Assembly (NCBI RefSeq): GCF_023343835.1
Contig: NC_064433.1
Coordinates: 32,767,214-32,831,213 of the forward strand
Source of the DNA: Lagopus muta
Lineage: Eukaryota > Chordata > Aves > Galliformes > Phasianidae
DNA: 64,000 bases
Reading direction: 5' to 3'
Part shown: positions 1 through 12,300 of the stretch, piece by piece
Numbering within the stretch: the first letter of the stretch is position 1
Layout: every line of letters starts with the position of its first letter
Translations under genes and position numbers: made by a program
The notes under the pieces: model-generated
Database searches by the model: none
The model's input: only the letters and a program-made list of their open reading frames with translations
Told to the model about the DNA's origin: nothing

Positions 1-3000
1 CATGTAAACTGTCACTCCAACCAAGTTTATAATAAGACACAACAAAGCAAAGCAGCAGTGCAGTGTTAATGCATCAGTGCAGTACCATTCCAGTGCTTTT
101 TGCAGGACAAGGCCTGGGAGAGGCAGACCATGCTGGCTGGCTCTGACGATGCTCGTTGGAGACCAGACATCTTTGCTGTTTCCTGGCTTCCTACATACCT
201 GCACATACCATTCTGCATGATTTACATTACTTTTGGCAATTTCCTGTCTTTTTCAAGACTAGCAGGACCTGCTCTTGTGTGAGGGTCGCTTACTTGAGCC
301 AGCCGGACTGTTCCCTGTGTAGCAGTGCAATCTGTTCCTGGACCTTGAAAGCCATTCATTTATGCCCTATAATTCCTCTACTTGAATAGTGAGTACACTC
401 CTAAAGAAAAACCCAAGACACCGTGCAGTAACAACTAAAGTTCCAAACAAGTGCTGTAGCATGCTAGCTGCTTTCTGCCCCCTGGTCTTTTAACATCTTG
501 CACAGCAGAGACTGTATGGCTGAAGCTCACACCAGCACTCTTCAGAAGAGGACAATAAATTTAATTAGTCCTTTCCATAGAGGAGGAACTTAGGCTGGGA
601 CAACTCTGTAGGACTTTATCTATGCAGTAACTCCATATTCCAACGATAGCTCAACTTTGAGATCCAAATTCAAATCCCACGGCTGTGTCACCAATACCTG
701 CCCTGGGATGACAGCTGGTGTGCAGCTCCTGTCCTCCTTGACCCTGGTTTCCTCAGACATTAGCTGGAAAAGAGCACATGTGCACTTCAATAGCAACAAT
801 GAGGAACTGGCCATGAGGTTTGCTGAGGACAAAAGCTTTGCAAGGCTGGGCCATGTGAACTTGTGTTTTCTTGAAGACTTTGGTCTTTATGTGGTAATGC
901 AAAAAAACCACCACCAACAACAAAAAAAACTTTTGCATTTGCCTACAGTTTGTAAAAGAAATTAATTAAAAAAAAAAAAAAAAGTTTTTTGGGCACTTAC
1001 CTTTCTTATTTAGAAGAACATTTTTTTTGTCTTTTCTATCATCACACATGCTCCATTTTTGACATCCAACTGCTGAAATTCAGCATCTCCGGGAACACCA
1101 GAGTGTAAAATCACCTGTTCAATATTGGTTTTCATAAGAGCTTAACGTTTTGTTCACTGAGATTAAAACAAAAATATCCAAATAACACCTCCGTACTAAT
1201 GGACTGCACGTTCCTTCTTTGGATGTGTCCTTCCTGCTGGATGTGTGACAGAAAAAGCATTTTAGATTTGCTTCCTCCTTAAAACCATGGAAATAACACA
1301 TCAAAATTGATGACTAAATGTTACATTTTGTAAAATATGTGGAGTATCACCAAATATGTTTCTGGTCGTGCAAATCTAGTCAAGTGAAAGAAACAAAATA
1401 CTTGTCATCAAACATATATGAGTTTATTAGAGCATGCTGCCATATTTTAAAAGTGTCATGGTTTCACAGCTTCTTGTATCCTTCCATTCTCATCAGTGTG
1501 CCCTCATGAGAACCCAAAGCAGCTGTTAAGGAAAAAAAAAAAGCATCTGTACTGATGAACAATTAAAAAATTACGGATTGTACTTTCCAAGCTTACAATC
1601 ATGTGAAAACAAATGAACAAACGAAAGAATAAACCAACAAAAGTTGGTATTTACAAAAATGCCTGGAATTCAAATACTCCAAATTTGTTTTATTGATTTA
1701 ATTACAGAAAATGTAGAACACTCACAGAGTACACTTACATTGACATGCCCCAAATATAAGCCTGGGCTTTGTAACTCACTTGGAAGAAGCTGAAAATTAT
1801 AATTTTGAGCCAGTCTACTCTTTTGATCTACTAGTCATTACCCAGCCTAGTTTTACAATCAATATTATTGTATACTTGTTTTCTCAGTCTTCTCTGCTTG
1901 AATAAAATGTGTAATACAAAAACATCTCAAATCAGCAAACATGAAAATTTTGTACAGACCATATGTAATACAAATATAAAACCAGGCAAAGAGTATTATA
2001 CTTGAGACATCTGTAATTCCAGTAATTGTGAATTACCCACTTGTGAAGTATAGGCACTATATACGATATGCACAAATACACACAGGGCTCCATTTCATGC
2101 ATTTTTTGGACTAAAATGTAACTTCTTTGTCATATACCTTCACCCAAAACTGGTGAGAGTTGCAGTCATATCTGTAATAGTAATAGTGACCAAAAAGGCA
2201 GCCCACCAAATATGATCCAGTCCATCATGTCGTCCTTTGGGTTCTAGTGTTTTAGGCACCACTAAGAACAAACCAGAACTGATTGCTCCCCTGGAGTGCA
2301 GAAAATACCAAGAAAAGTACGGAGAAAAGGGCTACGATTTTCTTTGGTGAAAACAAAACCTCACTTTTCTGTTATTTCATTTCTCATTTTTGAGGAATAT
2401 TCTTCCTTTTTCAGTGCCCAGCAATACAGCTGGGAGCTTGTGGAGTGAATGATGGGTTGAATATGGGCTTATCTGTCATCCAGTTCTACTAATTTCTGCT
2501 ACCACTACTGAGAGAAGTATGGGGCCTGCCTCATCCTCTGCGAAAACTACCACTGCAGCCCCATTTTTTTTCTCCTCCAGATATTAGGAAAATAATCTTT
2601 GTTGTCTGGGTTTGGTGGGGAAAAAGTGTTTTCAAGTTTCTGCCTGCCAACAGAAGCACACACATTTTATACAGCCAGATGGAACCACATCAGGAGTCCC
2701 ATGTGGTGCCAGGGGAACAACTGGATGTTGGGATCCATACAGCTGAGGAAAGTGGAGCAGATGGGGAGAACAGAGCATAACGGATGAGAGGAACAGAGCA
2801 TCACACAGATGCTGGCTGAACAGGACTTGGTCTCTTTTTGGTTTTACTACTGTAAATGCAAGACACATAAAAGAGGTCTTCAGGATTTTGATAACACAGC
2901 AAAAACTACTCAGGGATCTTCAAACCAGGTACAGCACGGTCTCCACACAAAGACAGAACAGGATTATTTAGAAGTAGTAGGAACTATTTTTGGCTTGGCA

Positions 3001-3589
3001 TGCATGGTAGTAGAAGCAAACTCACCTTGAGTGCTTGACAATTAGGTAATGTAGTGTGGTGACTTTATCGTAGTTTACTGCCATTTTCACAGCCCACATT
3101 GCCATCATCTGTCACAAATAAATAACTGGCAATTTTTATCGACATTCCCAGCAAGCTTAATTCCCAAAACTGTGTCTTGGAATGTACTGATTCTACCATC
3201 ATTACCAAATAGTAACATTCCCCCAGATCGATGAGGCTATTTACTTAGAAACCAGATGCAGCTTGATACTAGCTGTCATTGTGAAGACAAAAAGAAGAGA
3301 TACAGCTATTTCCCACAGTGATTCTGGGAGTTGTGATGAGTTCTCTTCGTGTGTCTGTTTGCAATAATGCTGAGCTAATCAGAACTTACCATATCGACTC
3401 CCTACCCCTCAGACCCAGATGCCATTGCCTGCCTTACATGAGCTTGGCTGCTAAGTGGTGCTCTGGATTTCATTTTAATTTTGAGAGACGATAGTGCCAA
3501 GCAATGGGGATTGCATCCTTTTGTCTACAACATTCTCAGTGTCCATTTTTGAGGGAAAGTACTGGGAACTGAATTCACTGTGATATCAC
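1..3589. other. Non-coding sequence downstream of AVPR1A, no gene seen
   Basis: AT-rich with stop codons in all frames. The only open frames are short and lack splice or codon support. A poly-A run occurs near 965-982. I recognise no repeat family before the CR1 tail at about 3590. Confidence 0.5.
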
Positions 3590-3657
3590 ATGGTGGTCAT
3601 GTATTGACAGTTGGACTTAAAGGTCTTTTCCAACCTCGATTCTGTAATTCTGTGATA
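3590..3657 (+). mobile_element. CR1 LINE 3' tail fragment
   Basis: About 70 bp resemble the extreme CR1 3' end: a TTGGACTTAAAGG-like segment, TTTTCCAACCT, then a diverged ATTCTGTAATTCTGTG octamer repeat. It is severely 5'-truncated and old. Confidence 0.7.
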
Positions 3658-4118
3658 CTGATATATGGCAGTATTTCTTTAAATTAGTTACAAAAATTAA
3701 AGACAGGTGGAACAAATCAAACAAAAATGCTGTGTAGCCTCCATCAACATGAAGAGGAGATGTCACCCTAAAATTCAAACACCTCAGTCCACATACATAC
3801 ATGGGCAGTAGTACGTCATGGACAGAGGATTTGCCTTTTCAAAGGCTGTTACATTTTGTCATTAAATTGTCCTAGTCTGGTCAGTGAGGACTTTATTCCA
3901 ACTCCTTCCTGTTGGTATTCCAGACCAAATTGTGATCCTGCTTTTGCATTCTCTTTCTGTGTGTGAGAAGTTTTAGGCGTGAAATGCTAGAGAGCAAGGT
4001 TAATCCCATGTAGGCCAACTCTGCCATTTGTACTGCTTGGCATGAGCAAGTAGCACACGTATTGCTTCAGAAACAAAAAATAAAATGAAGATTAAATTCT
4101 ATTTAGAAAAATAATCGC

Positions 4119-4309
4119 TTTATTATTGTCATGACTTTCTGATCAGTTGCCCAAGCCCTAAATACCTTTCACACAACAACTTACAGGCTGCAGAATAGCT
4201 CACCAAGCAAGGCAACACGTGTCGGCCTGTGGCCATCCTTGTCCCTCCTTGCTGCCATGGCCGGTGCCCGTGCCCAGCCCCAAGTGCTCAGGCCCACCTG
4301 CCCAGGGCC
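4119..4309 (-). terminator. AVPR1A: AVPR1A 3' UTR with candidate polyadenylation signal
   Basis: Downstream of the TGA on the minus strand is about 190 nt of GC-rich then AT-rich sequence. It ends in a canonical AATAAA hexamer (plus-strand TTTATT at 4119-4124). Cleavage would be expected roughly 10-30 nt further, near 4090-4110. The signal is seen in sequence; its use is inferred, and distal alternatives are possible. Confidence 0.45.
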
Positions 4310-4593
4310 TCAGGTGGGCACGGGAATGAAATTGGTGGACTTGGAGTGGGGAGACTCCCTCCAGGTGTTCAGGCTTTGTGTCGGGCTCCGGTTGTTGGTG
4401 AAAGAAGTCTGTCGCCTGCTGTTGCTGTTTGAATCCTCCTTGCTTAGCGTCTGCCTTATCTTTTGGCAGCAAGGGAAGCTCTGCACACAGTCCTGTAGGA
4501 GATGCCCGCTGAAGAACATGTAGATCCAGGGGTTGCAGCAGCTGTTCAGGCTGGCCAGGAGGGCAGTGACGGTGGTTGCAGTGTTTTCAGAGT
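4310..4593 (-). CDS. AVPR1A: AVPR1A exon 2 (TM7 and C-terminal tail)
   Basis: The acceptor on the minus strand is a pyrimidine-rich TTTCTTTCCTCCCACAG ending at 4594. The exon begins with AC, completing the split Asp329 codon. It encodes the last extracellular loop, TM7 (about 334-356), helix 8 with GHLLQDC, the Cys-Cys pair and a Ser/Asn/Thr-rich tail, and stops at TGA (4310-4312). The intron before TM7 is the conserved splice position of vasopressin/oxytocin receptor genes, which supports the join. An in-frame Met at 4519 lies inside TM7 and is not a start. Confidence 0.95.
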
Positions 4594-6922
4594 CTGTGGG
4601 AGGAAAGAAAGAGGTTTGGCCGTCACTGAAACATTCTTAGCTTTCTGTCAATTGCCTTCTTAACGCTTAAGTTTTTTTTAATTTGCTGAATAATCCCACT
4701 CCTACAAGGTATTGACCTGAGCAACAACATTTGAAAATAATAATGATGGTGTAATAAGGGAAAGTTCTTACTTACATGCAGCCCCCGCTGAAGTCTATAA
4801 GAATCTGTCTGAACAGGTGCAAGAACCTGATAGAAGTACAAGGCAATCCAGTACAGCCCGCAGGCACAGGATAATGCTTCAGTCCATTTCCACTGATGAT
4901 AAGTCTGTGCTTAATACTGAACAGTTTTTACTCTGATTTTTTTTTTTTTTTTTGCCTTAAAAATTGACTACCTTGGGCATCAATGGCACTATCCCCGCTG
5001 ATTCCCCCCTGCTTTCAATTATACCAGATTTTCCTACGCACTTCTGCATGCTGGAAATAGGTAAGAGCTCTGTAACTGGCAGCTTCCAAATCAAATTCCC
5101 ATTTCAGAGGTTGAACACATTTTACTGAAGGAACAAACAGAAGCGAGCACTGTGCCACCAGTTATGGCCTTCTGCATCTACTCATCAGTTAAACTACCAA
5201 GCACTGCATATACATGGTATAATCAGTTCTTCCCTTTGTAAAGACTTATTCTTGTGATTTTGAAAGGTAAAAAAAAAACAAACCAACAAAACAACACAAG
5301 CCTCTATTTCACTGCATGACCCTGTATCCCTGGCATGACTTCAGTCTCACCTTCGTGGCAATCAACGTCCTCGCTACAGCAAGTGACAATTTGGGGATAC
5401 TAAATAAAGCGAAATTATGGCTTCCAACATTTTGATTTGCATTTTTTTCACCGTGAGGAAACAGGTGTGTGTTCCTGTGCTGTCTGTAACCCCCCACCTA
5501 ACTATTTTAAGCTCGGCAATTATTTCCAGCTGGAATTAACAGAGGGATGTGCAGCTCCAAGCCTCGGAATTCCACTTTTCTAAGGCACTTGAGGGGTGAC
5601 CGGCAGAGATGCTCAGCGCTGAGCACTCTGAGGAAAGGCTCAGGACGTGCTCAGCCACATCATTAGACAGCAGAGAATGCGTACGGGAAGCAGCTGCCGG
5701 GGAGCGGGCGTAGCGCGTTCCCCGCCCGCACTGGCACTCGCGACGGTGAGTACATCGCAACACCGACAGCACACCGTCCTGCAGCCTCCACCCGGCTGTG
5801 CAGCGCCCTCCGGGAGCCCCTCGGGCCCCGAACGCCCCTGCAGAGCGGCGCCCCGGCTCCGACGTGCTCCGGGGGAGAGGCCGTGACCCTTCCCCAACCC
5901 CGACGGCGGCCGCGCCGCGGTCCCCGACGGCACCTACCGACCCAGGAGAAGCGCTGGTCCCAGACGGACCACATCTGGATGGTGAAGAAGGGCGCCCAGC
6001 AGACGACGTAGGCCGAGACGATGACGAAGGTCATCTTGACGGTGCGGATCTTGGCGCGGGAGATGGTTTTGACTCCGCTGACGCAGGGGGCGAGGAGCAG
6101 CCCCCGTCGAGGGCCGCCGCCCGCCGCCTCCCCGGGGCGCGCTCTGCCGCGGGCGCTGCGCCAAATGCGAAAGCAGATGAAGCCGTAGCAGGTGGCGAGG
6201 ATGAGCACGGGAGCCACGAAGATGCCGCCGGTGATCCAGGTGACGTAGGCGCGGGGCCCCCAGGGCATGATGAAGTGAGCCCAGCAGTCGTAGACCCGCG
6301 AGCCGCGCTCCACCTCGCTGAGGCTGAAGATGAAGTACTGCGGGGTGCTGAGCAGCAGGCTGAGCGCCCAGGCGGCCGCGATCATCGCGTAGGAGCGCTT
6401 GGTGGGCTGCTGCAGCGTCTTCAGCGGGTGGCACACGGCGATGTAACGGTCGGCGGTCATGGCTACCAGCATGTACGCCGAGGCGAACATGCCGAACACC
6501 TGCAGGTGCTTGACGACGCGACAGAGCCCGTCGGGGCCGTGGAAGCGGTGCGTGACCTCCCAGCAGAGCTGCGGCAGCACCTGGAAGAAGGCGACCACCA
6601 GGTCGGCCAGGCTGAGGTGCCGGATGAAGAGGTGCATGCGGGACGCTTTGCGCGGGGTGCGCCGCAGCGCCAGCAGCACGCTGCCGTTCCCCAGCACCGC
6701 CACCGCGAAGGTGACGGCCAGCACTGCGATCTCTAGCTTGGCGAGCTCTTCGTCCCGCCCGAACGGGTCCCAGTCGCCCGCGCTGCCGTTGGGCGCCCGC
6801 GACCAAGCCTCGGGGCTGGGGCTGCTGCTGCTGCCGCCCTCCTCAGCCCCCCGCCACCGGCTGCCGTTCGCGGGGAGGCCCGCCGCCCGCGGGCTGCTGC
6901 CGCCGCCGCCTCCGAGCCTCAT
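4310..6922 (-). CDS. AVPR1A: Arginine vasotocin/vasopressin receptor V1a (avian VT4 type), two-exon CDS: join of 5938-6922 and 4310-4593
   Basis: Class A G-protein-coupled receptor of the plasma membrane. The V1a family binds vasotocin/vasopressin and couples through Gq to phospholipase C and calcium. Exon 1 encodes residues 1-328 plus one base; exon 2 completes Asp329 and runs to residue 422. Seen in the translation: Gly/Ser-rich N-tail with N-glycosylation sequons at Asn19 and Asn45; TM1 about 63-86 (Asn79); TM2 about 97-119 (Asp107); disulfide cysteines Cys134 and Cys213; DRY at 158-160; TM5 about 225-250; TM6 about 296-318 with CWAPFF at 308-313; TM7 with NPWIY at 349-353; likely palmitoylated Cys370-Cys371; Ser/Thr-rich tail ending in FIPVPT. 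The length is close to that of mammalian V1a receptors. [10 protein letters not shown] and [14 protein letters not shown], together with the [14 protein letters not shown] tail, point to V1a rather than V1b, V2 or the oxytocin receptor. The chosen ATG at 6922 opens the only long frame reaching TM1. No break is visible. Confidence 0.96.
4594..5937 (-). other. AVPR1A: AVPR1A intron (1,344 nt)
   Basis: The donor GTAGGTG follows base 5938 on the minus strand, and the acceptor CCCACAG ends at 4594, giving a canonical GT-AG intron in phase 1. The donor-proximal 300 nt are part of the CpG island. The rest is AT-rich and contains a poly-T run near 4938-4953 and no recognisable repeat family. The exon 1 frame stays open into the intron to a stop at 5663-5665. 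Confidence 0.93.
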
Positions 6923-7150
6923 GGACGGGGCTGCGCGGCGGGGCTCTGCTCGCCCGCTGCCCGCCGAGCTCCGTCGGCTCCGCGCCCGCCGCCTTTATCC
7001 CCGCGGCGGGGGGCGAGGCGGGGGGAGCTCCCGTGCCAGTGGCTGCCCGCCGCCTGACGCAGCCCTCCGCCACGCCTCGCCTCGTCCCCGGGGCCGACGA
7101 AGGGTTGTCGTCTCGGACCTCCGGACGGGACGGCAGCCTTTCGCCGGCCT
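5640..7150. promoter_or_regulatory. CpG island over AVPR1A exon 1
   Basis: Base composition changes sharply from the AT-rich surroundings to dense CG dinucleotides and G/C runs. The dense stretch covers the promoter, exon 1 and the first part of the intron. This is typical of a promoter-linked CpG island. The limits were judged by eye. Confidence 0.8.
6923..7150 (-). promoter_or_regulatory. AVPR1A: Putative AVPR1A core promoter and 5' UTR
   Basis: This is extremely GC-rich sequence directly upstream of the AVPR1A ATG. A TATA-like GGATAAAG (plus-strand 6993-7000) lies about 70 nt upstream of the start codon, which would put initiation near 6960-6970 with a short 5' UTR. The GC content and CpG density fit a CpG-island promoter. 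No transcription start is demonstrated by sequence alone. Confidence 0.4.
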
Positions 7151-7325
7151 ACGATGTTACTGTGGACAATGCGAAGTTATCCTCTGGAATGAAGGAACCT
7201 GCCATAGAAGATAGGTCTTCAGGAGTACCCCACGGGATTCGGTTCTCAGTTGCGCATTTCACTGTCTGGAAGTTTTGAAATGTAGTCAGAAAACTCCGAA
7301 TCATATGATCCTTTTTTTCTTCTTC

Positions 7326-7445
7326 TTCCCTTCCCTTCCCTTCCCTTCCCTTCCCTTCCCTTCCCTTCCCTTCCCTTCCCTTCCCTTCCCTTCCCTTCCC
7401 TTCCCTTCCCTTCCCTTCCCTTCCCTTCCCTTCCCTTCCCTTCCC
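7326..7445. repeat. Perfect (TTCCC)24 microsatellite upstream of AVPR1A
   Basis: There are 24 uninterrupted TTCCC units (120 bp) with no substitutions, preceded by TCTTCTTCT and followed by CCTCAC. On the receptor coding strand it reads (GGGAA)24, an all-purine tract about 404 bp 5' of the ATG. Perfect identity suggests a long, recently mutable allele. Confidence 0.98.
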
Positions 7446-8288
7446 CTCACAACACTGTATCTGCCCATTCCTGCCGTCCTCTGTTCATAGTGAGGGTTGT
7501 CCGTGATGCCCAGTGCAGCCCTGCAGGGCAGCACACCCGGCTCGGAGCCACATAGAAGCAGCGCATTACCCTCCTCGCTCTCTTTGCTTCCTTGTTTCAG
7601 TCTTGCTGACCCGGCTGATGGCAATCAGCATTCCTGGGAGCAGAGAGTTCACCGGTTCACACAGCAGCTCCCTGTCCTGTCTGGATTTCGGGGCAGAGAA
7701 GGAAACTGGCAGTTAGGAGCCCAATGGGCCCTCAAGTCTTTGTAACCACACGCTGGAAAATTGCAGTGCAAACACTCACCGTTCACCACTGCATCACGCT
7801 CAGCCCTTCAGCACATCCAAGGGACAATAAAAACCATCGAGGCAATTTAACGAGACCCTCAGCTCTGTATCTCCCCTGTAATCTGAGGGATTGTATTCAC
7901 AGGGGCATAAATCCACTGCGTCATTCAATGCTGTCGTTGGCAGAAAAGGAGAATTTAAAACGGGGTTTTCTTATGTTGCCTGAGTATCCACCTTGTGAAA
8001 CGGTGCAACCTCAGCCTTTCAGACCTGAGAGAGAATTAACAGACGTACTTTCACAGGTACTGCATCAGTGTTTTTGCTTTCAGCGCATAATCCAAGCTTT
8101 TATCTCTTAGTTCTCTTATTTCAGAGAAGTTAAATGCTCTCACTGATGATTTCTCGTGCACCTTCAGCCAGATTTTAAATTACTGCTTTTTGAGGTTCCA
8201 TGCAAACACATGCTCAGGTCTCCTGCCAGTCTGATAAATGCTTCCACTTGTAGCCTGCTGTATAAATCTGTGTTAACACTTATCTGGT

Positions 8289-8321
<33 letters not shown>

Positions 8322-9189
8322 GTTTCTGACAATTTTTGATAACTCTTGTGGCAGTTTAGTAATGATTCTTGTATTAGGAAGCACCCAGCCAAACTAATGG
8401 AAAATACATTATAAAGTTTGGTGACAAGACTAATCAATAAAAGTGAAGTGAATGCTCAGGGGTATTGGCTTGGTTTCTTCTTAGAAAACAGTCCACGTAG
8501 CCTCCTATGAAAGCATTTAATTCTAGTAAAAATCATGCTCAGGCATTTAAAATAGCGGGAAGGAACACAGACAAGCTGTGCATGACACTGCTTCTGAGGG
8601 ATATAACTGCACCAACAATGACATGATCCATTGACCAACAATGATGATCTGATTCTCAGAAGGAGCCCAAAATATTTGTGTAGAAGCATTGCATAGAATT
8701 GTCTCATTTATCCCAAAACCACGCCAAGAGCTTACTGCACCTGAAAGCAGGCAGGCAGGGTGAGTCTGAGCAGGTGGGTTGGCTGCTGCTTCATAATCTC
8801 AGCTGTAAGATGGAGACACTCAACATGTATGAGATAAATGGAATTACACTTCTGCTTGTGCCGATGGACATTTTAGTAGCTCTCAAACATATTCTGAAAC
8901 ATTTTAAAATGTACTGGTTTTGAAATGCTGTATGTCAGTAGTCTTGGTGTCTGTGGTGATCTTTCTGAAGAGGTTGCTGATATGGGATATAGTTGGTTGA
9001 TGCAGAATATCTGTGGTGCAAATATTGCAGCAGCCACATTCTCACAGGCTCAGAAGTTCAAGGAGGTCTGAGTCCTTCCTAGTTTTATAGATGCTTATGG
9101 GACATCCACTTTTCCAGTTTGTCCCTGACTATCCTCTATGGGTTGGTCATCTCAGCAGGAAGCAGAGTCCTCTCTGGAGCAGAGCTAGC
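7446..9189. other. Intergenic sequence upstream of AVPR1A
   Basis: Unique-looking non-coding DNA between the microsatellite and a CR1 tail. It contains a 28-nt poly-T run at 8291-8318. Distal promoter elements could lie here, but I cannot assign any specific site. Confidence 0.45.
8291..8318. repeat. Poly-T run (28 nt)
   Basis: Uninterrupted T homopolymer. It could be a minus-strand retrotransposon A-tail or a simple mononucleotide repeat. No retrocopy is recognisable next to it. Confidence 0.9.
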
Positions 9190-9380
9190 TAACAGGTCAG
9201 GCATGGAACAGGCTTCCCAAGGCAGTGGACTCAGCCCCACGCTGATACATCTCAAGGAGCGTTTGGACAATGCTCTCTGTCATAGGGTTGAATTTTTGGG
9301 TTGTCCTGTATGGAGATGGAATTAGAGTCAATCTGTGTGGGTCCCTTCTAGTTGGTTATTCTATGATTCTATGATTCTAA
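9190..9380 (+). mobile_element. CR1 LINE 3' fragment
   Basis: Includes the CR1-like 3' UTR phrase GGAACAGGCTTCCCAAGGCAG, a GGTCCCTTCTAG-type segment, and TTCTATGATTCTATGATTCT at 9358-9378, the diagnostic 3' octamer repeat. It is 5'-truncated, with no coding part left. Confidence 0.85.
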
Positions 9381-12300
9381 AAAGAAATGTTAGGGAATAG
9401 GAGGAGCTAGCAAACCATCTAGCATGGCAAGAGAGGAAATTCACCCACAGAAGATACAGCCAAGATATGAGCAAAGTGTCCAGTGGATAAACACTTTCAG
9501 TGTCTTCTTAGTATGCTTTGTCATTGCATTGCCAACAGCAGGTCTGGTAGTCCAAGTGAAATGATTTGTTTGGACTACATAAGGTAGGTTGTATAAGGAG
9601 AAACAGAGGTAGGTGTGTGTAGCAGAATAGCCAGAGCCAAATCATTATACAGAGAGGGAGAGGAGTTCAAACCAATTATAGAGATAGAGGCAGCATGTAT
9701 AGGCATTTCTTGAAATTTTCTTAGGCTTCTGGCAAGATTTATGTACAAAGGCAAACAAGAAGAAGATTTTAGTTGCATTTGCCAAAGCCATAAATGAAAT
9801 CATCTTGTTTCTTACTGCTTATGATTTGCTCTGAATCCCTTCTAATGTGTATGAAAATCACTGTGTTCCACACTTCATTGAGGGAAGTCCTGGGAATTAC
9901 CAGCAGAGAATGAATAATGAAGTGTACAAATATGTGAACGAGTAGCAATGTCAATCAGAAGCAGCCTTCAAACACAAGTTAATGTGATCTAATCTGATCT
10001 CCTTGTACTATGTTCATGCTGAGGTCAGAGCCTGAATAGATTGGATAATCCAAATGAGAAAAAAATTAAACTTACGGACATCTTGTTTAAATTGGCTGCT
10101 GTTGCGTTATTTTGGTTCTTTCTGCTCTCCTTCTGTAATATTGCAATAGAGCTGTAGGTTTTATTTTTAACATTTATGCCTTCACTTGTTAGAATCTTGA
10201 TTTTCTCTCCTTTCAACCTGAATAATATGGGTCACCTCTATCTTTCTTATCTTAAGTAAGCTCAAGGAAATGCTTGTTGCTGTTCTGAACAAGTCAGCAT
10301 CCTTCATCCCTTTCTGTTGTCACTGCTGCCGCCACCACCATCCCCATTATGAGAGGGGATCTGGTGAAAGAGAAATGATCTGATCTTCCCCAGGAGGCTG
10401 AGTCTGCTGTTCTGGGGCTGCTGGAGTTCCCTTCCACAGAACACTTCTGTTCTCCAGACTACTGCCAGTAGAGCAATTAAACTGCCTATTACATTAATAG
10501 TTTCAATTAGAATTATAATCTATTTCTCTTTAATATTCATGCTGGTTTATACTAATATTACTTAGTTATTAATTCCCTGAGCTGATTAGGATGAATAAGC
10601 TGCCATTTTCAGCTCTTGGATGTGGTACAACATCCTTAGCTCTGGTAAGCTCCTGCTTGCATGTGGCTCAGTGCAGCACCAGAGTCTTCCCTTCTGGCAC
10701 TTCATTATTGCCTTGTGCCTAAAAACAATTCCAGAGCTACAGAACCAGGAGACACCATAGCAGCAGAACTCAGCAGCTTTATAAAGAAGTGTGTTTTGCC
10801 TCACTCCTGGAGAGGCTGTAAACTCTTAGATAGCTACATAAGATAACAAAAATCAGCAAATTCAGAAAATGGGTTTTCAAGGAATCTAGAAATGTCAAGC
10901 TGCCACCTTATGGACTAAAGCAATAAGATAACCAAGATCCCAATTAATTTGGTGTCTGTGTAGCAAAATAATCTAGCCCAACAAGTGATTAAACAATTTA
11001 AATGCATATCCTGTTGCATTAGAGATTAGTGAAGGGCTTCAGAAGAATTTTTTTTTTGACTGGGAATTGTTACAGCTTTGCTCTCAAAAGGAAGCCTTAG
11101 AGAGCTTTCTGAAATTAGCTAACTGAGGAACCAAGAGCTGATAAAGCAAGAGGTACAGATGAATTTACCAAGTAATTGTATAAAGAAGGTTTGGCCATCC
11201 AACTCACAAGCTATTATGTATATGCAACAAGTTTGGGAAGAATAAAAGCGTAGAGAAGCGTAGTTTCAAGTTCCAAGTCCACGGTTTATAAGATAGTCTA
11301 ATGTCATCTCTGTCATTAATGAGGCCCTAAAATAGTAGCTGAAGTTCTTGGAAAATATCTCAGTGAGATTATATTGCATAATGTCTACTCATTCATCAGG
11401 TAAGGTTCATCTATCATGAAAAGGGGACATTTCCATTTGAAATTGTTGTTATTTATATTTGATATTTGTTAGTATATTTTGGTCATTACATAAAATATGA
11501 AATAATTTTTGTTATTTAAAATAACTTGATGCTTGTCATTGCTACATCGCTAGATGTGATTTAAGTAGCTATGTGCAGCACTGAAGACTGTTGCTGAAGC
11601 TCTGAATGGGAATATACAGTAAGTTCACATATACAATCTGAGAAATATTCTCTTTAGGAAGGAGTGGGACCTTTTCATTAAACTATTCCGTGGTTGATGT
11701 CTGACATGGGCTATTTACTGGGAAATGTAAGCTGATGTTCGTCTAACTCTGTTTTTCTGCTATCCTGCAATAAACTGTTCGAATGCTTGAACATTATAAC
11801 TTGCACTTCGTGATTTTTGATCGCTTATTTAATGCCAAGTAATTCCAAAAACTTTTAGCTTCGTATTATACTAGGATGAGCTAAATATCAGGAAGGTAAC
11901 ATTTCCTTTTCTCATAAAGCTCGCTGACGTATACACGCTTTAAAATCAGCTTTTATGACACATTTTGATGTTACTTTCCATGTCATACTCTTTTATGGTA
12001 TGTTTAGAGAAATATATTGGTAGAGAACATTGGTTTCATAAAACTAAGGGACATCTTCATTTGCAAATGGATTTCAACCTGCAAGTAGATAGTAAATCAG
12101 TTAAGTTTGGTTGTATACAAGAGGTTTTCTCTGTCTTTTTTTCCTAACATAATATAAAATGTGTTAGGAAATGAACAAATGCTTTAGAAAAACTTTAGAT
12201 TCTAGAAGATTATGGGAATAAAGGTGTTTTTTTTTCCAATCTCAGAGGGATGACAGCCAGAGCTGCGTGTTCAAAAGCTCTACAGACTTGGAGGAACGCT

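Noticed and set aside
4200..4472. 90-codon minus-strand frame overlapping AVPR1A exon 2
   Set aside because: Out-of-frame reading of the receptor's last exon and 3' UTR.
5798..6736. 312-codon plus-strand frame across the AVPR1A exon
   Set aside because: Antisense shadow of the GC-rich receptor exon: Asp/Gly/Ala/Arg-biased, without domains. The receptor frame on the other strand explains the sequence.
5934..6806. 290-codon minus-strand frame overlapping exon 1 in another frame
   Set aside because: Arg/Leu/His/Gly-rich out-of-frame translation of the receptor exon; no motifs.
7275..7624. Frames through the TTCCC repeat encoding Pro-Ser-Leu-Pro-Phe or Gly-Arg-Glu-Gly-Lys repeats
   Set aside because: A perfect pentanucleotide repeat without stops gives open frames automatically; no evidence of coding.
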